64,000 bases of DNA from AC-32 sp963716865 (lineage in GTDB: Bacteria; Actinomycetota; Thermoleophilia; Gaiellales; Gaiellaceae). How positions within the stretch are numbered: the first letter of the stretch is position 1; each line of letters starts with the position of its first letter. Under the pieces are notes generated by a model that saw only the letters and a list, made by a program, of their open reading frames with translations, did not search any database and had not been told where the DNA came from. Position numbers and translations under genes: made by a program. Positions 23,705 to 31,830 of the stretch are shown piece after piece. The stretch spans positions 558,001 to 622,000 of the forward strand of contig CAVQUF010000004.1 in the NCBI GenBank assembly GCA_963716865.1, in the 5' to 3' direction.

Positions 23705-24277
23705 ATGGCACTGACGGAGGCCGGCGAGGTTCGCATCGGCGCCCGCCTCCGTGCGGCGCGCCTGGAGCGGGGCCTGACGATGAGCGAGGTCGCGGAGCGG
23801 GCCGGCCTGACCGCCGGGTTCATCAGCCAGCTCGAGCGGGACCTGACATCCGCGTCGCTCTCGTCCCTATACCGGATTTGCGCGGTGCTGGGGATCCGGG
23901 TCGGGAACCTGATCGACGACGTGCCCTCGGGCAGGCTGATCCGCCGCGAGGAGCAGGCGCGGCGCTCGTTGGCGATGGGCGACGCCGAGCACCTTCTCCT
24001 GAGCTCTCGCGAGGAGCGGCGGTTCCACGTCACCGAGTCGCACATCCCGCCCGGCGGCAGCGCCGGCCGCGAGCCCTACACGCTGCCGGCCGACGTGGAG
24101 CTCGTCTACGTCCTCCGCGGCTCGCTGGAGCTCCGCGTGGGCGACGAGACGCACGTGCTCAAGGAGGGCGACACGTTCACCTACTCGCCCCGCGACCCGC
24201 ACACGTGGCGCAACCCGTCCGACTCGGACGAGGCCGTCGTCCTCTGGACGGCGCTCCCGAACCCGTACTCGGCCTAG
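23705..24277 (+). CDS. XRE-family regulator with C-terminal cupin sensor
   Basis: 190 aa from ATG at 23705 with CGAGG just upstream. A helix-turn-helix (about residues 10-65: LRAARLERGLTMSEVAERAGLTAGFISQLERDLTSASLSSLY in short motifs) is followed by a cupin fold (about 110-185: LPADVELVYVLRGSLELRVG, LKEGDTFTYSPRDPHTWRNPS). The cupin usually binds a small ligand that changes DNA affinity, as in PuuR or SutR-like proteins. Ligand unknown. It ends in CTAG shared with the convergent hydrolase gene and is divergent from the S41 peptidase. Confidence 0.9.
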   Translation: MALTEAGEVRIGARLRAARLERGLTMSEVAERAGLTAGFISQLERDLTSASLSSLYRICAVLGIRVGNLIDDVPSGRLIRREEQARRSLAMGDAEHLLLSSREERRFHVTESHIPPGGSAGREPYTLPADVELVYVLRGSLELRVGDETHVLKEGDTFTYSPRDPHTWRNPSDSDEAVVLWTALPNPYSA

Positions 24278-25017
24278 CGTTCGAGGAAGGCGAGGACGCG
24301 CGACCAGGCGTCCTCCGAGGCGTCGGCGAACTCCTCGTGCTTCCGGTCGAAGAAGCTGTGCGGCGCGCCCTCGTACACGACGAGCTCATGCTCGACGCCG
24401 GCCTCCGTCATCGCCTCGTCGAAGGCCGCGTTGAGCTCGGCGGTGATGTTCTGGTCGTCGCCGGCCTGGAGCGCGAGGATCGGTGCCGCAAGCTCGGCGG
24501 CGCGCTGCGTCGGGCCGGGGACGCCGTCGCGCTCCGCGGGCATGCCGTAGAACCCGACCGCGCCGGCGATTCCGTGGCCGCTCGCGGCGGCGAGCCAGGA
24601 GTTGCGGCCTCCGAAGCAGAAGCCGACCGTGAAGATCCGCTCGCAGCCGAGGCCGCGCAGGTGCTCGGCCGCGGCGCCGACGTCGGCCTGGATGCCCTCC
24701 GGAGTCGTCTCGGCCACATGCTCCCTGTACGGGAACTCGTCGTCGCGCTTGCTCACGCCCGCCGTGCGGCCGAAGTAGTCGAACGCGATCGCCGTGTACC
24801 CGCGCTCGGCGAAGCGCAGGGCGAGCTCCTCGTAGAAGCGGTAGAGGCCGCGGACGTCCGGAAGGATCACGACCCCGGTGCCCGACGGCTCGTCGGAAGT
24901 CGCTACGAAGGCGGCGAAGCGGTTCCCGTCTGCTGCCTCGAGCTCGAGGTCGTCGTGCGAGACCGCGGCTCCCGAGATGACCGGGATCGGCGGGAGGGAG
25001 TCGAGCTCGAAGCACAT
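24274..25017 (-). CDS. Dienelactone hydrolase family protein
   Basis: 247 aa of alpha/beta-hydrolase fold. The nucleophile is Cys in TVGFCFGGRNSW, as in true dienelactone hydrolases. The acid lies in LALQAGDDQNI and the histidine in YEGAPHSFFDRK. Family marks VVILPDVRGLYRFYEELALRFAERGYTAIAFDYFGRTAG are present. The substrate need not be dienelactone, since many relatives are general esterases. Start is ATG at 25017; the gene is divergent from mutY with a 29-bp gap. Confidence 0.87.
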   Translation of the reverse strand: MCFELDSLPPIPVISGAAVSHDDLELEAADGNRFAAFVATSDEPSGTGVVILPDVRGLYRFYEELALRFAERGYTAIAFDYFGRTAGVSKRDDEFPYREHVAETTPEGIQADVGAAAEHLRGLGCERIFTVGFCFGGRNSWLAAASGHGIAGAVGFYGMPAERDGVPGPTQRAAELAAPILALQAGDDQNITAELNAAFDEAMTEAGVEHELVVYEGAPHSFFDRKHEEFADASEDAWSRVLAFLER

Positions 25018-25046
25018 GGTCCGAGGGGCAGTCTAGGGTCCCGCGG

Positions 25047-25763
25047 GTGAGCGAGGCGCTGCTCTCCTGGTTCGCCGAGAACGGGCGCGACCTTCCGTGG
25101 CGCCGGACGCGCGACCCCTACGCGATCCTCGTCTCCGAGGTGATGCTCCAGCAGACGCAGGCGGCGCGCGTGGTTCCGCACTACGTCGCCTGGCTGGATC
25201 GGTGGCCGACCGTCGAGGCGCTCGCGGGCGCGTCGACCGCGGAGGTGATCCGCGCGTGGCAGGGCCTCGGCTACAACCGGCGCGCGCTCAACCTGCAGCG
25301 CGCCGCCCGGGAGATCGCGGCGAACGGCTGGCCGGATGACCTGCGGACACTCCCCGGAGTGGGCCGCTACACGGCGGACGCCGTCGCGTGCTTCGCGCTC
25401 GGACGGCCGGTGCTGCCCGTGGACGTGAACGTCGGTCGGGTTCTCGAGCGGACGGGCATGAGCTTCGACCCCCACTGCGCGCAGGCGCTGATGGACCTCG
25501 GAGCGACCGTCTGCATCGCGCGCGTGCCGCGCTGCGGCGAGTGCCCGCTCTCCGCCGCGTGCCCGTCGCGGGGGCGCCGCTTCGAACCGCTCCGCAAGCA
25601 AGGCGCGTTCGAAGGCTCGTTCCGCCAGCGCCGCGCACGGACCCTGCGGATCGTCTCCGAAGGCCCGCAGCCGGTGGCCGAGCTCGACACCGAGGCCGTT
25701 GCGGCCCTGGAGCGCGACGAGCTGGTCCGCGTCGAGGGCGAGCTCGTCAGCCTGCCGGGCTGA
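25047..25763 (+). CDS. mutY: MutY-like adenine DNA glycosylase without NUDIX domain
   Basis: 238 aa from GTG at 25047. HhH-GPD glycosylase core: LPWRRTRDPYAILVSEVMLQQTQ (catalytic Glu31), LPGVGRYTADAVACFAL hairpin-helix-hairpin and PVDVNVGRVLERTG with the catalytic Asp. The four-cysteine [4Fe-4S] loop is CIARVPRCGECPLSAAC. The C-terminal NUDIX-like 8-oxoG recognition domain is absent; only a short tail follows. It would remove adenine paired with 8-oxoG, perhaps with altered specificity. The 3' end overlaps ispF by 17 bp. Confidence 0.88.
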   Translation: MSEALLSWFAENGRDLPWRRTRDPYAILVSEVMLQQTQAARVVPHYVAWLDRWPTVEALAGASTAEVIRAWQGLGYNRRALNLQRAAREIAANGWPDDLRTLPGVGRYTADAVACFALGRPVLPVDVNVGRVLERTGMSFDPHCAQALMDLGATVCIARVPRCGECPLSAACPSRGRRFEPLRKQGAFEGSFRQRRARTLRIVSEGPQPVAELDTEAVAALERDELVRVEGELVSLPG

Positions 25764-26223
25764 GCAGCGCGACGGCAACCGCGGCGAGGCCCTCGCCGCG
25801 GCCGGTGAAGCCGAGGCCGTCCGTGGTCGTGGCCCGCACCGTCACCAGCCCGGGCTCGACACCGAGAGCCTCCGCCAGCCGCGCCTGCATCGCCCCGCGC
25901 ACGGGCGCGATCCGCGGCTCCTCGCCCACGAGCACGCAGTCGCCGTTCGCGAGCTCCCAGCCGGCCTCGCGGACCTGCGCGTAGGCCCGAGTGAGGAGGT
26001 CGAGCGACGACGCTCCCTTCCACTCGGCCGCATCCGAGGGGAAGAGGGAGCCGATGTCGCCGAGGCCGGCCGCGCCGAGGACAGCGTCGATCAGCGCGTG
26101 CGCGATCACGTCGCCGTCCGAGTGGCCGGCGAGCCCGCGCGCGGACTCCACCTCCACGCCGCCCAGCACGAGCGGCACGCCCTCGGCGAGCGCGTGCGCG
26201 TCGACTCCGATCCCGACCCTCAT
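25747..26223 (-). CDS. ispF: 2-C-methyl-D-erythritol 2,4-cyclodiphosphate synthase
   Basis: 158 aa, normal length. Metal ligands are in GVDAH (Asp8, His10) and GHSDGDVIAHA (His42); GDIGSLFPSD and ATTTDGLGFTGRGEG complete the family motifs. It catalyses the fifth step of the MEP isoprenoid pathway. It is coupled by an ATGA overlap to the PHP-domain gene, which is in turn coupled to ispD, so the three form one unit. Confidence 0.96.
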   Translation of the reverse strand: MRVGIGVDAHALAEGVPLVLGGVEVESARGLAGHSDGDVIAHALIDAVLGAAGLGDIGSLFPSDAAEWKGASSLDLLTRAYAQVREAGWELANGDCVLVGEEPRIAPVRGAMQARLAEALGVEPGLVTVRATTTDGLGFTGRGEGLAAVAVALLSPAG

Positions 26224-27041
26224 CCCAAGAGTTCCTGCCGCCGCTCACGCCGGTCGAAGACCGTGACCGTCTCGTAGCCGGCCTCCCGCGCGAGCGCGAC
26301 GGCCCGGTCGAGGTCACGCCCGACGTGCGCCGGCTGGTGCGCGTCCGAGGCCAGCGTGATCGGCACGCCGCGCTCGCAGCAGGCCGCGAGCAGCTCCGGG
26401 TCGGGATAGAGCTCGCCGACCGGCTTGTAGAGGCCGGCCGTGGAGACCTCGACGCAGACGCCGGCCGCCTCGATCGCGTCGGCGGTCTCGATGTGCAGGT
26501 AGTGCGCCTCCTCGTCGGTGGCCCGCATCCCGAAGAACTTGATCAGATCCGGGTGCGAGAGGCAGTCGAAGAGGCCGCTGCGGGCCGCGTCGCGCAGCCA
26601 GACGAAATAGCGGCGCCACGCCTCGCCGACCGGAATGCGGTGCACGAGGCCCGGCTCCTGGTCGACCGGGAACCCGTCCACGAAGTGGACCGAGCCGAGC
26701 AGGTAGTCCCACGGATACGGCTCGAGCAGGTCGGCGAGCTCGCGCTCGATGCCGGGGAAGAAGTCGACCTCGAGCCCGAGCTTGACCGGGAGGCCGCGCC
26801 TCTTCGCCTCTTCGACCGCACCTACGTAGCCGTCGAGGTCGTCCGTGCAGCGCTCCCGCATCCACTCCAGCTGCCACAGCTCCTTGCTCTCGCGGAACTT
26901 GAAGATGTGCTCGGTGAACCCGATCTCGTCGACTCCGGCTATGCGCGCCTGCGCGACGTACTCCTCCGCGTAGTCCGCCGAGTAGGACCCCACCGGACCA
27001 CTTTCCGGCTTGCGCAGATGCATGTGGTAGTCGACGATCAC
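26220..27041 (-). CDS. PHP-domain phosphatase (HisK/histidinol-phosphatase-like)
   Basis: About 273 aa from GTG at 27041, overlapping the ispD stop (GTGA). PHP metal-binding motifs: VDYHMHLR, IGFTEHIF, KLGLEVDFFPG, GSVHFVDG, CLSHPDLIKFFG and TLASDAHQPAHVGRDLD. HisK-type enzymes dephosphorylate histidinol phosphate; similar proteins act on other phosphates. Its position between ispD and ispF, coupled to both, is unusual. Whether it feeds histidine synthesis or acts on an isoprenoid-pathway phosphate is open. Confidence 0.85.
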   Translation of the reverse strand: MIVDYHMHLRKPESGPVGSYSADYAEEYVAQARIAGVDEIGFTEHIFKFRESKELWQLEWMRERCTDDLDGYVGAVEEAKRRGLPVKLGLEVDFFPGIERELADLLEPYPWDYLLGSVHFVDGFPVDQEPGLVHRIPVGEAWRRYFVWLRDAARSGLFDCLSHPDLIKFFGMRATDEEAHYLHIETADAIEAAGVCVEVSTAGLYKPVGELYPDPELLAACCERGVPITLASDAHQPAHVGRDLDRAVALAREAGYETVTVFDRRERRQELLG

Positions 27042-27709
27042 GCGCCGAGCCAGCTCTCGACGAGCGCGAGGTCGTCCGCGTCCGTGATCTTCAGCAGGCG
27101 GCGGTCGCCCTCGACGACCTTGACCCGCCCGCCGCGAGCCTCGACCAGCGACGCGCAGTCGCTCGCGCTCGACACGTCGCCTGCCAACGCCTCGCGCAGC
27201 ACCGGGGCGACGAACGCCTGGGGCGTCTGCGCGACGACGAGCTCGCTTCGGGAGAGCGTCTCGGCCACCCGGTCGCCGTCGACCCGTTTGACCGTGTCGG
27301 GCACCGGCAGCGCGGGGACTGCTCCGTCCCAGCCCTCGGAGAGCGGCGCCAGGACGCGCTCGATCACGTCCTCCGGAACGAGCGGGCGAGCAGCGTCGTG
27401 CACGAGCACGACCGCCGCGTCGCCCGGCACCTCCTCCAGAGCGAGCCGAACCGACTCGGAACGGGTCTCGCCGCCCGTCACCACCGAGCTGACCTTGGTT
27501 GCGGCGATCTCCTCCGCGACGAGGATCGACGGCTCCTCCCACTCGGGAGGCGCCGCGATCACGATCCACTCGATCCAGTCCGAGCCCTCCAGCCGCTCGA
27601 GGCTCTCGGCCAGCAGCGGGCGCCCGCCCAGGCGGGCAAACGCCTTCGGCCGGTCCGACCCGAGCCGCTCGCCGCGACCCGCAGCAGCGAGAACGGCCCA
27701 GGCGGACAC
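27038..27709 (-). CDS. ispD: 2-C-methyl-D-erythritol 4-phosphate cytidylyltransferase
   Basis: 223 aa. It has the nucleotidyltransferase N-terminus VLAAAGRGERLGSDRPKAF, VVTGGETRSESV, VLVHDAARPLV, KRVDGDRVAETLSR and QTPQAF. It catalyses the CTP-dependent third step of the MEP pathway. It lies directly downstream of carD (7-bp gap) and is fused by overlap to the PHP gene and ispF, as part of the carD-ispD-ispF order shared with mycobacteria. Start GTG/ATG-type at 27709. Confidence 0.95.
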   Translation of the reverse strand: MSAWAVLAAAGRGERLGSDRPKAFARLGGRPLLAESLERLEGSDWIEWIVIAAPPEWEEPSILVAEEIAATKVSSVVTGGETRSESVRLALEEVPGDAAVVLVHDAARPLVPEDVIERVLAPLSEGWDGAVPALPVPDTVKRVDGDRVAETLSRSELVVAQTPQAFVAPVLREALAGDVSSASDCASLVEARGGRVKVVEGDRRLLKITDADDLALVESWLGA

Positions 27710-27716
27710 GTGCCCG

Positions 27717-28241
27717 TTACGCGGTCGCGGGGACCTTGGCTGCGCTCTTCTTCTTCTTGCCGCCGCGCGCGAGGACGCCGTCCAGCCATTCGGCCGCCTC
27801 GTCCTCGTCCATGTCCTTCGCGTACATCAGCTCGCTGGCGAGGATCTTCTTCGCCTTGACGAACATCTGCTTCTCGCCGGTGGAAAGACCCTTCTCGTGG
27901 TCGCGGAGCGCCAGGTTCCGCACGACCTCGGCGAGCTCGAAGATGTCGCCGGTCTTCATCTTGTCGCGGTTGTGCTTGAACCGCCTGTTCCAGTTCTTCG
28001 GCATCGTGGTGCCGTTTCCGGTCAGCGCCTTCAGTACCTTCGAGACCATCTGCTCGTCGATCACCTTGCGGAGGCCGACGCGCTCGGAGTTGTCGCTCGG
28101 AACATTGACCGTCATGTCGTTGTGCAGGATCTTGATCGTCAGGTACTCGCGCTTCTCCCCAAGCACCTCGCGAGTCTCCTTCTTGACGACCGTGCCAGCC
28201 CCGTGGTGGGGGTACACCACCTTGTCGCCGACCTTGTACAA
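27717..28241 (-). CDS. carD: CarD-family RNA polymerase-binding transcription regulator
   Basis: About 174 aa from TTG at 28241, with GGGGAGG eight bases upstream; that start gives the canonical beginning M-YKVGDKVVYPHHGAG. An N-terminal Tudor-like RNAP-interaction domain (YPHHGAGTVVKKE) is followed by the helical DNA-binding domain (MPKNWNRRFKHNRDKMKTGD, LALRDHEKGLSTGEKQMFVKAKKILASEL) and an added basic Ala/Lys tail (GGKKKKSAAK). CarD stabilises open complexes at rRNA and many housekeeping promoters and is essential in mycobacteria. It has its own predicted promoter and 5' hairpin. Confidence 0.94.
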   Translation of the reverse strand: MYKVGDKVVYPHHGAGTVVKKETREVLGEKREYLTIKILHNDMTVNVPSDNSERVGLRKVIDEQMVSKVLKALTGNGTTMPKNWNRRFKHNRDKMKTGDIFELAEVVRNLALRDHEKGLSTGEKQMFVKAKKILASELMYAKDMDEDEAAEWLDGVLARGGKKKKSAAKVPATA

Positions 28242-28281
28242 CGCCTGACCCTCCCCTTTCGCAGTTGATATTCGCAACGAA

Positions 28282-28309
28282 CGCCGGCGGTTGTGGAGCT
28301 CCGCCGGCG
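28282..28309 (-). promoter_or_regulatory. 5'-UTR hairpin of the carD transcript
   Basis: CGCCGGCGG (28282-28290) pairs perfectly with CCGCCGGCG (28301-28309) around a 10-nt loop. It lies a few bases inside the transcript predicted from the promoter at 28319-28348, so it would cap the 5' end of the carD mRNA. A protective or attenuating role is possible. Confidence 0.5.
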
Positions 28310-28318
28310 AACCCCGGA

Positions 28319-28348
28319 AGTATAGCGAAAATCGCTGGAAAACGCCAA
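28319..28348 (-). promoter_or_regulatory. Predicted sigma-A promoter of carD
   Basis: On the minus strand TTGGCG (28343-28348) and TATACT (28319-28324) are separated by 18 bp, in the gap between disA and carD. The -10 box is close to consensus and the area is less GC-rich than its surroundings. It would drive carD-ispD-PHP-ispF. Confidence 0.6.
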
Positions 28349-28385
28349 CTTTTCGCCTCATCCACGCAGGGTGCAGGGATTTTGT

Positions 28386-29540
28386 CTAAATCTGCAGATA
28401 CCGGTCGACGAGGTTGTGCTCCTGCAGTCTGCGCAGGCCCTCGCGGATCTCTCTCGCGCGCACGGTCCCGACGCCCTCTACGGCCTCCAGCTCGCGCTGC
28501 GAGGCCCGCACGATGCCCTCGAGGCCGGCCAGATTGGACACGACCCTCCTGACCACGGAGTCCGGCAGCCGCGGGATGTGCGAGAGCACCCGGTAGCCGC
28601 GGGGCGAGACCGCGTGGTCTAGCGGGTTGACCGTGGCCGGGTAGCCCAGCACGGCCAGGAGCTCGAACTCGAGCAGCTGGTCGTACGGCAGCGCGGCGAG
28701 CGCCTCAAGCGACTCCCGCGTGCGCTCGGCGCCGCCGTCGGCGTGGTAGTCGTAGACGAGCGCCGCCTTCTCGTCCGGGACGTCGGCCACGAGCTCCTCG
28801 AGCTGCATGCGGATCAGGCGCGCCTCCTCGCCCAGCTCGACGCAGGCCCGCTCGATCTCCTCGGCCATCCGCGTGGTCAACTCCGCGCGCTGGACCGTGA
28901 CGAGGACGTCATCGAGCATGACCGCGTTCTGGAACTCGAGCGCGGTGAGCCGCGTCAGGACCTGCTCGAGCCGCGCGCGGTAGGTCTCGAGCGTCGCGAG
29001 CGCCTGGTTCGTCTTCGCGAGCACGTCCGCGATCGGCTCCAGCTGGTATCGCGTCTGCCCGACGAAGACGGTAACCGTCTCGCGCTGCTGCGAGATCGAG
29101 ATCACGAGCGCGTCCGTCTGCTTGGCGACGCGCTCGGCGGTGCGGTGCCGGGTGCCCGTCTCGGCCGACGGGATGGTCGGATCCGGCATCAGCTGCACGT
29201 TTGCCCACGCGAGCTTCGTCACCGACGAGTTGACGATGATCGCCCCGTCCATCTTGGCCAGCTCGTAGAGCAGCTGGGGCCTGAACGGCTCGTCGAGCTG
29301 CATCCCGCCCGAAAAGAGGAACGAGAGCTCGCTCGGCTCGCCGATCACGATCAGCGCGCCCTCGCGCGAGCGGATGATGTCGTCGATCGCCTGCCGCAGC
29401 TCCATGCCCGGCGCGATCCGCCCGACGGCGGCGAGCAGCCTGTGGTCGAGGCGCGGGTCTTCCTGCGTCGGCTGCCGGACGGGGCCGAGCCGCCCCTGAG
29501 TCCGCCTGCCGGCCCTATCCTCCCTCGGCTCGTTCTGCAT
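28386..29540 (-). CDS. disA: DNA integrity scanning diadenylate cyclase DisA
   Basis: About 384 aa from ATG at 29540, overlapping the radA 3' end by 26 bp. The N-terminal DAC domain has the DGA motif (AKMDGAIIVNSS) and the RHR motif (GTRHRTAERVAKQTDALVISIS). A helical spine follows, then a C-terminal HhH domain (LPDSVVRRVVSNLAGLEGIVRASQRELEAVEGVG in part) that binds branched DNA. It makes c-di-AMP and links it to DNA integrity. RadA inhibits DisA in other bacteria, and the two are coupled here. Confidence 0.96.
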   Translation of the reverse strand: MQNEPREDRAGRRTQGRLGPVRQPTQEDPRLDHRLLAAVGRIAPGMELRQAIDDIIRSREGALIVIGEPSELSFLFSGGMQLDEPFRPQLLYELAKMDGAIIVNSSVTKLAWANVQLMPDPTIPSAETGTRHRTAERVAKQTDALVISISQQRETVTVFVGQTRYQLEPIADVLAKTNQALATLETYRARLEQVLTRLTALEFQNAVMLDDVLVTVQRAELTTRMAEEIERACVELGEEARLIRMQLEELVADVPDEKAALVYDYHADGGAERTRESLEALAALPYDQLLEFELLAVLGYPATVNPLDHAVSPRGYRVLSHIPRLPDSVVRRVVSNLAGLEGIVRASQRELEAVEGVGTVRAREIREGLRRLQEHNLVDRYLQI

Positions 29541-30861
29541 CGATCGCCGCCCCCGTCGCCTGCCTGAGTGTCTCGGCCTCGAGGATGCGTAGTTTGCCAC
29601 GGGCCTTCGTGCCGGCCGGCGCGACAGCGGCGGTCAGGCCCAGCTTGGCGCACTCCTCGAGCCTGCGGTCGGCCTGCGTCGCCGGACGGAGCCGTCCCGT
29701 GAGGCCGACCTCGCCGAACGAGGCAATGCCGTGCTTCAACGGCGCACCCTTGGCCGCGGACGCGATCGCCAGCGCGATCGCGAGATCGGCGCCCGGCTCG
29801 TCGATCCGGACTCCGCCGGCGACGTTGACGAACACGTCCGCCTGACCGAGCGCGATCCCGGCGTGGCGCGAGAGGACGGCGACGATCATCGCCAGCCGCT
29901 TCGGGTCGACCCCGGTGCCGACGCGGCGCGGCATCGCGAGGTCGGTAGGCGAGACGAGCGATTGGATCTCGAGCAGCAGGGGCCGCGTGCCCTCGAGCGC
30001 GCAGGCGACGGCTGCGCCGACCTCGCCCTCGACGGTGCGGCCGAAGAGCTCGGATGGCTCGGGGACGCCGACGAGGCCGGTCCCGGTCATCTCGAAGACC
30101 GCGAGCTCGTTCGTCGAGCCGAAGCGGTTCTTCGCCGCGCGCAGGACGCGGTGCTCGTGGTAGCGGTCCCCCTCGAACTGGAGCACGCAGTCGACGAGGT
30201 GCTCGAGCACTCGTGGGCCGGCGACGGCGCCATCCTTGGTCACGTGCCCGACGAGGAAGACCGCGACCCCGGCCTCCTTCGCGACCCGCAGCAGCCTCGA
30301 GGCGGCCTCGCGAACCTGCGCGACCGAGCCTGGCGCGGAGCCGAGCTCGGCCGAGTAGAGCGTCTGGACGGAGTCGATCACGCAGACGTCGGGCCGTTCC
30401 TGGTCGAGCGTCGCGCACACTGCGTCGAGCTCGGTCTCGGCGAGGATCTCGACGCCCTCGGCCCCGCCGAGCCGGGCCGCGCGGAGCTTGACCTGGGCGG
30501 CCGACTCCTCGCCCGTGACGAGCAACGCGCGGTGGGAACCGCTCACTGCCTGGAGCACGGACAGGAGGAGCGTCGACTTCCCTACTCCGGGCTCGCCGCC
30601 CACGAGTACGAGCGAGGCCGGGACGAGCCCGCCGCCGAGAACGCGGTCGAGCTCGGGCACCCCGGTCGCGATCCGCTTGCCGTCCTCGGCCTCGACGTCG
30701 ACGAGGCGCATGGGCGGCCTCGCCGAAGCCGTTGTCCGGCTAGCGGCCTTTGCCTCCTCGACGAGCGTCCCGAACTCGCCGCAGGCAGGGCACTTCCCGA
30801 ACCAGCGCCCGGCTGCGTAGCCGCACTCGGAGCACGCGTACTGAACGGCTGTCTTGGCCAC
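29515..30861 (-). CDS. radA: DNA repair protein RadA (branch-migration helicase)
   Basis: 448 aa, normal length. Zinc finger CSECGYAAGRWFGKCPACGEF (about residues 10-30), RecA-like core with Walker A GGEPGVGKSTLL, the RadA-specific KNRFGST motif and a C-terminal Lon-like domain (PGADLAIALAIASA, GEVGLTGRLR). It promotes branch migration during recombinational repair. The downstream overlap with disA is the arrangement known in Bacillus and Mycobacterium. Start is ATG at 30861. Confidence 0.96.
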   Translation of the reverse strand: MAKTAVQYACSECGYAAGRWFGKCPACGEFGTLVEEAKAASRTTASARPPMRLVDVEAEDGKRIATGVPELDRVLGGGLVPASLVLVGGEPGVGKSTLLLSVLQAVSGSHRALLVTGEESAAQVKLRAARLGGAEGVEILAETELDAVCATLDQERPDVCVIDSVQTLYSAELGSAPGSVAQVREAASRLLRVAKEAGVAVFLVGHVTKDGAVAGPRVLEHLVDCVLQFEGDRYHEHRVLRAAKNRFGSTNELAVFEMTGTGLVGVPEPSELFGRTVEGEVGAAVACALEGTRPLLLEIQSLVSPTDLAMPRRVGTGVDPKRLAMIVAVLSRHAGIALGQADVFVNVAGGVRIDEPGADLAIALAIASAAKGAPLKHGIASFGEVGLTGRLRPATQADRRLEECAKLGLTAAVAPAGTKARGKLRILEAETLRQATGAAIDAERAEGG

Positions 30862-30909
30862 GGGGCCAATCTACGCGCGGCCCCGGACGCGTCGTGTGCC
30901 GATTCCGTG

Positions 30910-31821
30910 TCACCCGGCGAGCTCGGGCTCGGGCGGCGGCGCGCGGCGGCCGACCGACGCGATCACGAGCCCGAGCAGGATCCCGGCGGCGCCCAGGAGC
31001 TGCAGCCCCGACGGCGACTCGCTCAGGATCAGCGCCGCGAGCAGCACCGAGCAGACGGGCTGGAACGTGAGGGAGACGGAGGTCACGACGGCCGGCAGGC
31101 GCGGGAGCGAGATCGCGATCAGGAGCCAGCCGAGCACCTGCGAGCTGAGCGCCAGCAGGATCAGCCAGCCCTGCGCCGCGAGGCTCGGCGTGAAGTCGAG
31201 GTCGCCTAGCGCGAGGCCGATCACCATGCAGCAGAACGCGGACGAGAGCGTCGCGTCGAAGAGCGGCCCGCCGGGACCGATCACCCCACGGCCGCCCTGG
31301 CGGAGGGCGAGCAGGAAGCCCGAGTACGCGACTCCCGTCAGCACGCCGAGCACGGCGCCGAGCTGCGGGTTCGCTCCGTACGCGCCAGCCTCGAGCACAC
31401 CCGAGATGAGCACGATCCCGACGGCGACGATCGGGATGGCCGCGAGCGAGCCGTTGCTCGGCCGCTCCCGGAGCAGCACCCAGGCGAGGAGGCCGACCAG
31501 GACGACCTGGATGTTCCCGAGCACGGTCGCGAGCCCGGCCCCGACCTGGTCGACGGCGTTGTGCCAGAGGATCAGGTCGGCGGCGAAGAAGACGCCGGCG
31601 ATCCAGGCATAGATCCGCGACTGGATCGGCCGTGGCCCCCAGCGCCGCTCCTCGTAGACCGAGGCGACGTAGAGGAGCGGCAGCGCCCAGACGCAGCGGT
31701 AGAAGGCTCCCGTCGACGGCGAGACGTGCGAGAGGCGGTAGAGGATCCCCGAGAACGCGATCGCAACCGCGCCGACGAGCACCGTGAGCGCCGGGCGGCG
31801 CGCGAGCAGCGAGAGTCGCAC
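30910..31821 (-). CDS. EamA/DMT-superfamily transporter
   Basis: 303 aa with ten predicted membrane segments arranged as two EamA repeats (about residues 10-140 and 155-290). Motifs include FYRCVWALPLLY near TM2 and VSLTFQPVCSVLLAALILSE in the second repeat. DMT proteins export metabolites such as amino acids or nucleotides; the substrate is unknown. It follows the spermidine-synthase-like gene by 9 bp and is likely co-transcribed. It is an addition relative to the clpC-radA order of other bacteria. Confidence 0.88.
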   Translation of the reverse strand: MRLSLLARRPALTVLVGAVAIAFSGILYRLSHVSPSTGAFYRCVWALPLLYVASVYEERRWGPRPIQSRIYAWIAGVFFAADLILWHNAVDQVGAGLATVLGNIQVVLVGLLAWVLLRERPSNGSLAAIPIVAVGIVLISGVLEAGAYGANPQLGAVLGVLTGVAYSGFLLALRQGGRGVIGPGGPLFDATLSSAFCCMVIGLALGDLDFTPSLAAQGWLILLALSSQVLGWLLIAISLPRLPAVVTSVSLTFQPVCSVLLAALILSESPSGLQLLGAAGILLGLVIASVGRRAPPPEPELAG

Positions 31822-31830
31822 GCCCTCCTT

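Noticed and set aside
28386..30861. c-di-AMP (ydaO-type) riboswitch somewhere near disA
   Set aside because: I looked for the conserved ydaO segments in the gaps and found none.
30862..30909. GGGGCC/GGCCCC pairing after the radA start region
   Set aside because: Six base pairs in very GC-rich DNA is expected by chance, and position upstream of radA gives no clear role.
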